A program made the position numbers and the translations under genes. The notes under the pieces were generated by a model that was not told where the DNA came from, searched no databases, and worked only from the letters and a program-made list of their open reading frames with translations. 64,000 bases of DNA from Dyella subtropica. Its GTDB lineage: Bacteria; Pseudomonadota; Gammaproteobacteria; Xanthomonadales; Rhodanobacteraceae. Below, in pieces: positions 1 to 7,259 of this stretch; positions within the stretch are counted from its first letter, which is position 1; each line of letters opens with the position of its first letter. The stretch is from positions 20,210-84,209 of the forward strand of contig NZ_JAPDPD010000023.1 in the NCBI RefSeq assembly GCF_026283965.1, given 5' to 3'.

Positions 1-388
1 CCTCGTGACTTGCCGTCGCAGGCAACGGCACCTCCCGCTGCCCAAGGTCTTGCCCCATCTGCTGCATGAAATGATCGAGTTGTTCGTCACCCAGCCGGCT
101 TCGAAGCGCGGCGAACATTTCGGTAGCGATGACACCGTAGTTGCGGGGAAACAGCGAGCTCCCCGTCTCGGTGATACGAAAGGTGGCCAAAGGCCGCCCT
201 CCGCTGGGCCGCGACTGAGCGCGCTCCACATAGCCGTGCGCCATCAGAGCGCTCAAGTGTTGGCGCACGGCGTTATGGGTGATGCGCAGTTTCACGCAGA
301 GGGTCTCGACCGTGCAGCCGGCGTGCTCAGCCAGCAGCGCCCTCATCAGACGCTGCTGGGTTTCGCCCAAGAGGCCGAGGCCACTCAT
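1..388 (-). CDS. HTH transcriptional regulator, partial (C-terminus outside window)
   Basis: About 129 N-terminal residues are visible; the gene runs off the left edge. Residues 8-60 form a winged helix-turn-helix of the ArsR/DeoR-like type (a recognition region reading ITHNAVRQHLSALMAHGY), followed by a wing-like SGGRPLATFRIT stretch. This resembles the COG2345/SufR-like regulators, some of which carry a C-terminal Fe-S site that cannot be seen here. The ATG lies 2 bases after the stop of the exported protein at 391-1056, so the two genes are almost certainly co-transcribed. The regulator may control this small operon. The ligand is unknown. Confidence 0.75.
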   Translation of the reverse strand, partial: MSGLGLLGETQQRLMRALLAEHAGCTVETLCVKLRITHNAVRQHLSALMAHGYVERAQSRPSGGRPLATFRITETGSSLFPRNYGVIATEMFAALRSRLGDEQLDHFMQQMGQDLGQREVPLPATASHE

Positions 389-390
389 GT

Positions 391-1056
391 TCACGCGGCC
401 TTGGCGGGGAACTGCTTGGCGATCGCGCCGGCCAACGCATCGGCGATGACATCCATATGTTGCTGCATCGCCGTCCAGGTCGTGGCCTCGGTCTTCATAT
501 CACCCGCCATGATTTCCTGGATCTGCGCGGAATGATGCGCAACGTGCCCTGCCAGCAGGCTTGCCACCGTTGGCTCTGGCAGATTGGGATTGGCGGCGGC
601 GAGGAACTTTGCAATCTCAGCGCCATTGACGCTCAGCGCTTTCAGAGCCGCCGCCTGACCCACAGCGTCGTGTGTGTTGTCTGCGTTCGTGAGTGCCTTC
701 ACGCCGCCCCAATGTCCCGCCAGCAGAGTAAACATCTGATCACCGGCAGCCTTCCCGTAGAAACCGCCGACGGCTTCGGCGATGGCTCTCGCGTTGGCGA
801 CGACCGCATCTTCCGCAGCCTTGGTCTTGGTTGCATCGTGCGCGTGCACGGCCAGTGCGTATTCGCGGGTATGCACGACATGCTCATGCCACAGGGAACG
901 CATGGCCGCTTGTAACTTGGGCGCGGCGACCGGCGCGCCTGCCTCCATGATCATGCCGTCCATCGTGGGGGCTGCCGTAAGCGGCGAGGGCTGCGCGAAA
1001 GCCGACCCTGTGCAAGCCAGCAAGAAAGTGGTGGTGAATATAAGTCGAGTGTTCAT
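391..1056 (-). CDS. Exported helical protein of unknown function
   Basis: 221 residues. The first 21 are a clear Sec signal peptide ending in SAFA. The mature part is predicted to be all-helical and is rich in histidine, with clusters WHEHVVHTRE near residue 56 and GHVAHHSAQIQE near residue 169. The pattern of a WxEHV-x-TRxY helix, then FYGxAAGDxxxxLLxxH, recalls a family of small helical-bundle proteins known mainly from Firmicutes, but I recall this only loosely. The His/Glu clusters could bind metal or haem; this is inference. It is the first gene of a two-gene unit with the HTH regulator. Confidence 0.7.
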   Translation of the reverse strand: MNTRLIFTTTFLLACTGSAFAQPSPLTAAPTMDGMIMEAGAPVAAPKLQAAMRSLWHEHVVHTREYALAVHAHDATKTKAAEDAVVANARAIAEAVGGFYGKAAGDQMFTLLAGHWGGVKALTNADNTHDAVGQAAALKALSVNGAEIAKFLAAANPNLPEPTVASLLAGHVAHHSAQIQEIMAGDMKTEATTWTAMQQHMDVIADALAGAIAKQFPAKAA

Positions 1057-1238
1057 TGATCTGCCCCAGAACGTCGCCCTATGCGACGAAGTTCATTTTG
1101 GGCGGGCCCTCGAGATACGCAATTGATCTATGTGTAAAGGTTACTCCACATGGCGCAAGATCGGCGATCGACGGATCAAACTGGCCTGCGAGCGCCCATT
1201 TGGCCGATGCCTTACTCACGTGGCGGCGGCCTGTCTTG

Positions 1239-1425
1239 GAGCCTGTTCAAGATCTCTACGCCGGGGCCCAGGGGGCAGGCGCTGCTGGGGGTGTTTTGTG
1301 TTCGGGTTCTCCAGGTGGGGTTATCACGACCTGGAGAGCACGAACCAAGGGCTCACCCCTCCTAGCCTCTCCGCAGGAGGAGGAAGTGCATATCGATACA
1401 AAAAACAGAGATTTTGAACAGGCTC
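1239..1425. repeat. Inverted-repeat element, GAGCCTGTTC family, copy 1
   Basis: The gap at 1057-1438 holds no credible gene. It contains a 187-bp element with 19-bp terminal inverted repeats (1239-1257 and 1407-1425, 18 of 19 matching). Inside are two further hairpins: 1300-1316 with 1329-1345 (15 of 17 pairs), and 1358-1363 with 1375-1380. The three-stem layout matches the better preserved copy at 45331-45601. It ends 13 bases past the stop of the metallophosphatase gene. Confidence 0.7.
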
Positions 1426-1438
1426 TCAGGCCCTGCAT

Positions 1439-2845
1439 TCACTTCTTCGTTCCGCGCCGAAGCTTGCGCACCTGCTTCGCCAACGCCGGCATGCCCAGGT
1501 CGTTGGCCATGTAGTGCACCAGCTTGCGCGTGGCCAGGTCGACGGTAACGAAATCATCCGGCGTCTTGGTGTCCGCGCCATCCGTGGCTGGGTGGTATTC
1601 GATGCGCAACTGGTTGGCGTCGACGATGACGCGGAGATAGCCGTAGTTCTTGTCGTCGTAGTTTTCCAGCACCACTTGGTCGGCGCTGGCTGCGGCGTTC
1701 TGGATGATCTGCGGCGCACGCAGCGTGGGTTGCCCGCCCTTGACCAGCTTCTGTACGTTGTGGCCGCCGTTGCCGCAGACCACATAGGGAATCTGCGTGC
1801 CGCCACTGCGGGTACGAGTGAAGCGCTGGTAATTGTGCGCGTGGCCCGACAGGAAGGCATGCGGCCATACGCCGACTTGATCGCACAGCGTGTCGATCTG
1901 CTTGAGCAAATCCAAGCTCCAGCCGTGGCGGGAAACGGTGTAGGGCGGGTGATGATCCATGAACAACAGGGCACCCGTGTATTTCTCCGCCTTGACCCGC
2001 TGCAGCGCGGCTTTGATGAAGTCGAGCTGGCTATGACCGATGTTGCCGTCGGCAATGACGCCCGGGTCCTCCAGCGTATTGCTGTAGAGGGCGATGATGC
2101 GCACGAACGGCGCCTCGAAGGTGAAGAACACGCCCGGCTGGATCTGCGCCGTGCGCGACAGTCCGCCAGCATCGGGAGTTACCGTGAATCCTTCCGAACA
2201 GAAGTTGCGCAGGAACGCATCCAGCGAGGTAGCGTGCGCCAGCGGCGAAACCATGCCGTCGTGATTGCCGGCCACCGCGAGAATAGGTGCCGCGTAATCG
2301 CGATAAGGATCGTAGAACTGGTCGTAGTAATAGTTCGCCTCGCCGAAGCTGTAGACGATGTCGCCGAGCAGGAAGTTGAATTGCGGCACCTCGCGCGGAT
2401 CGGCTTCTTGGAAGTCGCTGGTCATCTTGTCGGTGACCATGTTCTGCGTCGCCGGGCCGCGCGTGCTGCCGCAGTCGCCGGTGGAATGGAACACCAGTTG
2501 GCCGCCCTGGGTGATGCGCTTGATCGCTGCTGTGTTGCCGCCGAGCACCTGATCCAGCGTCAGCCTCGGCTCCACGCCGCCGCGCGGCGCAGGAAAGGGC
2601 AGCGGTTGCAGTTTGTGCTGCTTGTTGAGCTGGTCGATCGCCGTGTAGGCCGGGCCGTCCGACGGGTGATTGACCTGGAACGTGGCCGGATCCGGTGTGG
2701 GCTGTGGCTGCGAAAACACCGGCTGACCAACGTCCCGTACCGGATCCCCATAGGGTGGATTCCCCGTGCCGGGCGCAGGCGGAGCAACGGGCTGATGCTT
2801 CCGGCCGGCCGTGGTCTTTGCCGGCTTGCGTCTGGTCCGCTTCAT
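1439..2845 (-). CDS. Calcineurin-like metallophosphatase
   Basis: 468 residues. The metal-binding motifs of the calcineurin-like/purple acid phosphatase fold are present in order: STGD at 121-124, GDIVYSF at 161-167, GNHD at 193-196, DHHP at 297-300 and GHAHNYQR at 334-341. It should hydrolyse phosphomonoesters or diesters with a dinuclear metal centre; the substrate is unknown. The first 50 residues are basic and proline-rich with no hydrophobic signal peptide. That is unusual for a purple-acid-phosphatase-like protein and suggests a cytoplasmic location or an unannotated export route. It appears monocistronic. Confidence 0.85.
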   Translation of the reverse strand: MKRTRRKPAKTTAGRKHQPVAPPAPGTGNPPYGDPVRDVGQPVFSQPQPTPDPATFQVNHPSDGPAYTAIDQLNKQHKLQPLPFPAPRGGVEPRLTLDQVLGGNTAAIKRITQGGQLVFHSTGDCGSTRGPATQNMVTDKMTSDFQEADPREVPQFNFLLGDIVYSFGEANYYYDQFYDPYRDYAAPILAVAGNHDGMVSPLAHATSLDAFLRNFCSEGFTVTPDAGGLSRTAQIQPGVFFTFEAPFVRIIALYSNTLEDPGVIADGNIGHSQLDFIKAALQRVKAEKYTGALLFMDHHPPYTVSRHGWSLDLLKQIDTLCDQVGVWPHAFLSGHAHNYQRFTRTRSGGTQIPYVVCGNGGHNVQKLVKGGQPTLRAPQIIQNAAASADQVVLENYDDKNYGYLRVIVDANQLRIEYHPATDGADTKTPDDFVTVDLATRKLVHYMANDLGMPALAKQVRKLRRGTKK

Positions 2846-3146
2846 GTGAGTCTCCGCACAAGGCGAGCGTTGCCGCGCTTTTGAGCAGACAAGCGCGGTG
2901 CACGCACGAAAAGACGCACAGATTGTGTGTCTTAGCGTCTAACCGAAGTGAAGCGCTTGTCGCAGCCAGCGCCGGTGGGATGGCGATCATTAAAAAGGCC
3001 AAGCCGATGGAGGGTATACCCGCCGGCGTCATGCCCCGATGTTTGGATCACTTCTGTTTTGATCGCCTCCGCCCCCAACCTGATTCACCCTGCTATGCGC
3101 GCATGTGCGCCGCAGCTGGATGCGTTAGACGATAGGAGTCGTCGGC
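2846..3146. other. Intergenic region without a recognised gene
   Basis: About 300 bases between two minus-strand genes. It should hold the promoter of the metallophosphatase gene. I see no convincing ORF with its own codon pattern, no strong hairpin with a T-run and no repeat shared with the rest of the window. Confidence 0.5.
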
Positions 3147-3518
3147 TTAGGTCGCAGACGGTTGCCACAACTCGATGCGCGTCCCTTCTGGATCCATGAT
3201 CCAGCCGAAGCGGCCGAACTCGCTTTCCTCGACGCGCTCGTCTACGGCAACACCTGCCGCGCGAAGCTGCGCCAGCAGCGCATCGAGATCGTCGACGCGG
3301 TAGTTGACCATGTAATGCTGCGTGCCCGGGCCGAAGTAGGAAGTATCCGCGGCAAAGGGCGCCCATGCCGCGTAGGCGTCGCGGCTCTCGCTTTCGTTGA
3401 AGCGGGCACCACCCCATTTCTCGACAGGCAGGCCGAGGTGCTCGGCATACCACGCTGCCAGGCCCGCAGGGTCGCGGGATTTGAAGAAGATGCCGCCCAG
3501 TCCAATCACCTTTGCCAT
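3147..3518 (-). CDS. VOC (glyoxalase/dioxygenase-like) family protein
   Basis: 123 residues, one VOC module. The N-terminus GLGGIFFKSRDPAGLAAWYA is the typical first beta-alpha unit, and WIMDPEGTRIELWQP at the C-terminus carries the usual DPEGxxIEL(W) motif with a putative metal-ligand Glu. Such single-domain proteins dimerise and act as glyoxalases, ring-cleavage enzymes or drug-binding proteins; the substrate cannot be told here. It lies downstream of the DinG-like helicase gene on the same strand with a 61-base gap. Confidence 0.85.
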   Translation of the reverse strand: MAKVIGLGGIFFKSRDPAGLAAWYAEHLGLPVEKWGGARFNESESRDAYAAWAPFAADTSYFGPGTQHYMVNYRVDDLDALLAQLRAAGVAVDERVEESEFGRFGWIMDPEGTRIELWQPSAT

Positions 3519-3579
3519 GGTCTGCCCTCCCCAATGTGGGAGGACATCCTACGCGGACTTTGGCGTGGATTGGCAGTGC

Positions 3580-5520
3580 CTACCCTTCTGCCCTATCGGC
3601 CGCAGCCGCCTCGCCAAAGAACGTCTGCACATCCGTCAACTCACGCGTCCGCGGCATGGGCGGCAGACTGGCGAGGAACAGTTTTCCATAGCCCTTGCTG
3701 GTGAGTCGCGGATCGCACAGCATCAGCACGCCGCGATCGTGCACGTCGCGAATCAGGCGGCCGGCACCCTGTTTGAGCGCAATCACGGCGCTGGGCACTT
3801 GCCAGCCCATGAAGGGGTTGATGCCGGCCTGCTCCAGCGCTTCCAGGCGTGCCTGCAACACGGGATCGTCCGGCGCAGCGAACGGCAGTTTGTCGATCAC
3901 CACCACGCTCAATGCCTCGCCAGCCACGTCCACGCCCTCCCAAAAGCTGGCCGCACCGAGCAGTACGCCGTGACCACTGGCGCGAAATTCTTCCAACAGG
4001 CGATGCCTCGGTGCCGTGCCTTGCACGAACAACGGCCACGGCACGCGCTGCTGCAACAGCTCGGCAGCGCGACGCAGGGCGCGGTGCGAGGTGAACAGCA
4101 GGAAGGCGCGGCCGTTGGATGCCTGCAGCACCGGCATCACAGCGTCGATCACACGCTCGGTGTAATCGCGCGCCGCGGGATCGGGCAGCGCGGGCGGCAG
4201 ATAGCACAGGGCCTGGTGAGCGTAGTCGAAAGGACTTTCCAGCCCCAGCGTCTGCGGATCGTCCAAACCAAGTTGCCGTGCGAAGTGGCCGAAGTTGCCG
4301 GCGACCGACAAGGTGGCCGAGGTATGAATCCACGCCGCTTGCGTCCGCTCACGCAGGGCGCGCAATGGCGCGGCAAGGTCGAGCGGCGTGGCGTGCAAGG
4401 CAAAGCCGCGCGGGAAGGTTTCGTACCAGCGCACGTCCTGCTCATCCGCTTGCTCGACGATGCGGTCCAATCGTTCGCAGAAATGCGCGGCGCGTTCGTG
4501 CGCATTGGCGAAGCCGCGTGAACGTTCCGCCTGTGACGCGAGCACATCGGTCAGCGCGGCCAGCACTTCACGCAAGTCGTGCAACGCCTCACGGATGGCC
4601 GCCGAGGCTTCCAGCTGATGAAAGGATCCGCGCTCCGGCAACGCATCCATCGCCAGCCGCAGCTTGCGGATCGCTTCCTGCAAAGCCTCGACCGGCTCCA
4701 GCACCAAGCCGATCGCGCCGGTAATACCGTTGCATTCGCCCAGCGCATCCTGTGCCAGCTCCGTCAACTGACGCGCACTGATACTTTGCGAGAAGAACTG
4801 GCCGGCCAGCTCCGGAATCTGATGCGCCTCGTCGAGAATGAACGCCTGCGCGCCGGGCAAGATTTCGCCGAAGCCTTCCTGCTTCAACGCGAGATCGGCG
4901 AACAGCAAGTGATGGTTCACCACCACCAGGTCGGCCTCTTGCGCCTCGCGTCGCGCCTTCACGACATGGCAGTCGTCGTAGAACGGACACTCCACGCCCA
5001 GGCAATTTTCCGGTGTGGACGTAACGCGCAGCCACATCGGCGATTCTTCAGGCACCTCGGCCAGCTCCATGCGATCGCCATGGCGCGTCCGTGCCGACCA
5101 CGCGCGAATGGCCGCGAGCTGGGAAGCTTGTGCGCGGTCGAAGCTGGCTCCTTCGCGCACAGTCTGGTCGAGGCGGTACAGGCAGAGGTAATTGGCCCGC
5201 CCTTTCAGCAGCGCCGTCTTCAGCCGCGCGCCGAGCACCGAGCGCACTTTCGGCAGATCGCGAAAGAACAACTGGTCCTGCAACGCCTTGGTGCCGGTGG
5301 AAACGATCACCCGCTCGCCGGATAGCAGGGCCGGCACCAGATACGCATAGGTCTTGCCGGTACCGGTGCCGGCCTCGGCGATCAGCGTCTCGCGCTCGAC
5401 GATGGCGTGCTGCACGGCACGCGCCATCGTCTGCTGGGCGTCACGCGGGGCGAAGTTGGGCAGTTCGCGGGCGAACGGGCCGTCCGCGCCGAGCAGCGCG
5501 GATACGTCGGTATCGGTCAT
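3580..5520 (-). CDS. yoaA: ATP-dependent DNA helicase, DinG/YoaA (XPD-like) family
   Basis: 646 residues. Walker A GTGTGKT is at 51-57 and the DEAH box at 230-233. Cysteines 113, 173, 178 and 184 are spaced like the Fe-S cluster ligands of XPD/DinG helicases. The late HTSATLS and WEGVDVAGE motifs belong to the second RecA domain. The family unwinds DNA 5' to 3' and takes part in repair and replication-fork rescue. Length and the Fe-S pattern fit YoaA better than the longer DinG. YoaA partners with the DNA polymerase III chi subunit in E. coli; chi is not in this window. ATG start at 5520. Confidence 0.9.
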   Translation of the reverse strand: MTDTDVSALLGADGPFARELPNFAPRDAQQTMARAVQHAIVERETLIAEAGTGTGKTYAYLVPALLSGERVIVSTGTKALQDQLFFRDLPKVRSVLGARLKTALLKGRANYLCLYRLDQTVREGASFDRAQASQLAAIRAWSARTRHGDRMELAEVPEESPMWLRVTSTPENCLGVECPFYDDCHVVKARREAQEADLVVVNHHLLFADLALKQEGFGEILPGAQAFILDEAHQIPELAGQFFSQSISARQLTELAQDALGECNGITGAIGLVLEPVEALQEAIRKLRLAMDALPERGSFHQLEASAAIREALHDLREVLAALTDVLASQAERSRGFANAHERAAHFCERLDRIVEQADEQDVRWYETFPRGFALHATPLDLAAPLRALRERTQAAWIHTSATLSVAGNFGHFARQLGLDDPQTLGLESPFDYAHQALCYLPPALPDPAARDYTERVIDAVMPVLQASNGRAFLLFTSHRALRRAAELLQQRVPWPLFVQGTAPRHRLLEEFRASGHGVLLGAASFWEGVDVAGEALSVVVIDKLPFAAPDDPVLQARLEALEQAGINPFMGWQVPSAVIALKQGAGRLIRDVHDRGVLMLCDPRLTSKGYGKLFLASLPPMPRTRELTDVQTFFGEAAAADRAEG

Positions 5521-5642
5521 CGCACAAGTATCGCCGACTCTGCGCGCAGGGGCGATGCCCTAGACTGCGACGGCCCATACCACGCGGATTTCCCCATGCG
5601 GTCCCGATCGCTGTTCGCCATCGTTCCCATCGAGGTATCGCA

Positions 5643-6203
5643 ATGACGGAGACCGCCGTCAGCGCATGGTTTGGCGATGGATTTGAGCGATTGCATCCGC
5701 TACTGCAGGATCTGCACCGACACGGCGGACGATTGCATGGCCCGGTGCGTATCCGCATTGGTCGTGGCGTCGCTGGATGGGTTGGCCGCAGGCTGGCTCG
5801 CAAGCTTGGTGTGCCGGTTGACGAAGGCCGCGCGCATACGCTGAAGGTCTCCATCCACCATACGGATGGGCAGCTCCATTGGGATCGTCGTTTTGATGAT
5901 GCGCATCACTTCCCATCAACCTTCCGGCCGGTAGGCCGGTGGCCTGACGGTTACTGGGTCGAGGACACCAGCGCTATCGCGCTGTTGCTGCAGGTCGAGG
6001 TCATCGATGGCGGCTGGTATTGGCGTTGCGTGGGTGCCACGAGAGGTCCGTTACGCCTGCCGGCCTGGCTGCTGCCGCGCGGCGACGCGTACAAGCGCAT
6101 AGAGCAGGGCCAATACCGGTTTTCAGTGAGCTTTGCTTTGCCCTTGCTTGGCGAACTGCTGGCCTATGAGGGGCTGCTGGACGCTGACACAGCAACGTCA
6201 TGA
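5643..6203 (+). CDS. DUF4166 domain protein
   Basis: 186 residues with no signal peptide or membrane segment. The order RLHPLLQDLH near the start, HWDRRFDD in the middle and WYWRCVGATRGPLRLPAWLLP before a final FALPLLGELLAYEG is the DUF4166 pattern. DUF4166 is often fused to saccharopine-dehydrogenase-like or SDR proteins; here it stands alone. Function unknown. It is divergent from the helicase gene, separated by 122 bases that should hold both promoters. Confidence 0.75.
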   Translation: MTETAVSAWFGDGFERLHPLLQDLHRHGGRLHGPVRIRIGRGVAGWVGRRLARKLGVPVDEGRAHTLKVSIHHTDGQLHWDRRFDDAHHFPSTFRPVGRWPDGYWVEDTSAIALLLQVEVIDGGWYWRCVGATRGPLRLPAWLLPRGDAYKRIEQGQYRFSVSFALPLLGELLAYEGLLDADTATS

Positions 6204-6311
6204 CGTCATTGAGCCAGCATCCCTAAGGGAAGCCGAATGCCGAGGGAGAACACTGGCAGCAGGCGACGGTAACCACCGCGCCGTGCAGGTCATCCTTCAA
6301 GGGAGCTACGT

Positions 6312-6665
6312 ATGCGTCTTCGTACCGCTGTTGTCAGTTCGCTCATTGCCTTGCTCGCACTCGGCGCGGGCACCGTCACGGCCGGCAGCGCGAGTCAGGC
6401 CAAACTCATGGCGCAAGCCAAGGTCACCGAGAGTCAGGCCAAGGAAACCGCGCTGGCCGCCGTACCCGGTGGCAGCATCGCCAGCTCCGAGCTTGAGCGC
6501 GAGCACGGCAAGCTGGTGTGGTCGTTCGATATCAAGACACCCGGCTCGAAGGACATCACCGAGATCCAGGTGGATGCCATCGGCGGAAAGATAGTCTCGA
6601 ACGAGAAGGAGTCACCCGCGGATCAGGCCAAGGAAGCGGCGGCGGACAGCAAGCATCACCACTGA
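6312..6665 (+). CDS. Exported PepSY domain protein
   Basis: 117 residues. A signal peptide covers roughly residues 1-25 (cleavage near TAGSA). The rest is one PepSY domain: VTESQAKETALAAVPGGSI, then WSFDIKTPGSKDITEIQVDAIGGKIV, ending in a lysine/histidine-rich tail with HHH. PepSY proteins are periplasmic and are thought to inhibit or bind proteases, or to sense small ligands; the terminal histidines may bind metal (inference). A GGGAG ribosome-binding site precedes the ATG. Confidence 0.85.
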   Translation: MRLRTAVVSSLIALLALGAGTVTAGSASQAKLMAQAKVTESQAKETALAAVPGGSIASSELEREHGKLVWSFDIKTPGSKDITEIQVDAIGGKIVSNEKESPADQAKEAAADSKHHH

Positions 6666-6687
6666 GCGTCGCTCCAGGTGAGTCACC

Positions 6688-6709
6688 GGGGCGGGAAGTT
6701 ACCCGCCCC
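6688..6709. terminator. GC hairpin between convergent genes
   Basis: A perfect 8-bp stem (GGGGCGGG with CCCGCCCC) and a 6-base loop lie between the convergent PepSY and lipoprotein genes. There is no T-run, so intrinsic termination is only probable. Confidence 0.4.
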
Positions 6710-6722
6710 AAGTGGTGCGGCA

Positions 6723-7259
6723 TCAATAGCGCGGCACGCCTTCCACGTGACACTGCTTCACCCACTTGTCGGCGGTGGTGGCGGCGGCATCGTCGCCAGC
6801 ATGCAGGCGCAGTTCCGCGATGGTCTTCCAGTTGCGCGCGCAGAGCGCCCCCAGACGCGGACCGAGTTCCCAGGACTTGCGCGCCAGCTTCTCCGCGTTC
6901 GCATAGTCCTTGAGGTGGATTGCCAATTCGGCGCGCTCCTGCAGCAGGTCAGGCGAGTTTGGGCTCAACGTCAGCGCCTGGTCGAGCTTGGCGGCGGCCG
7001 CATCATATTGACCGGTGCGTAGATCGGTCTGCGCCGCATCCTGCAGCGATGCCACGCCCGGATCGCGCAACGGGTGCACGTCGATCACCGATTTCTCTTT
7101 GTCGCCCGCCGCCTGGATGGACGCGAGCATGTCGTTGTCCGAACGCGTTGGGCGCGTGGCTTGCGAAGGTGCGCTGGGTTGGGTGCAGGCGGTGAGCGCA
7201 AGGGCGACCAGTACAGCGGAGAGAACGGGACGGCGGGCAAAGCGGTACGACATGATCAA
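6723..7259 (-). CDS. TPR-containing lipoprotein
   Basis: 178 residues. A lipobox LTAC places the lipidated cysteine at residue 25. Two TPR-like units follow (about residues 72-125: GQYDAAAAKLDQALTLSPNSP and LKDYANAEKLARKSWEL). The start overlaps the stop of the PBP1b gene by 4 bases, so the two are translationally coupled. This recalls outer-membrane lipoproteins that activate PBP1b (LpoB), but LpoB is not a TPR protein, so a PBP1b-linked role is only inferred from position. The third codon is also an ATG and could be the real start. Confidence 0.8.
   Translation of the reverse strand: MIMSYRFARRPVLSAVLVALALTACTQPSAPSQATRPTRSDNDMLASIQAAGDKEKSVIDVHPLRDPGVASLQDAAQTDLRTGQYDAAAAKLDQALTLSPNSPDLLQERAELAIHLKDYANAEKLARKSWELGPRLGALCARNWKTIAELRLHAGDDAAATTADKWVKQCHVEGVPRY

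Noticed and set aside
1130..1417. Small ORFs between the exported protein and metallophosphatase genes
   Set aside because: They fall in the inverted-repeat element, lack ribosome-binding sites and overlap each other in several frames.
2031..3032. Minus-strand frame with a signal-like N-terminus overlapping the metallophosphatase gene
   Set aside because: Almost all of it is an alternate frame of the metallophosphatase. Only the first 60 codons are outside, and they have no independent support.
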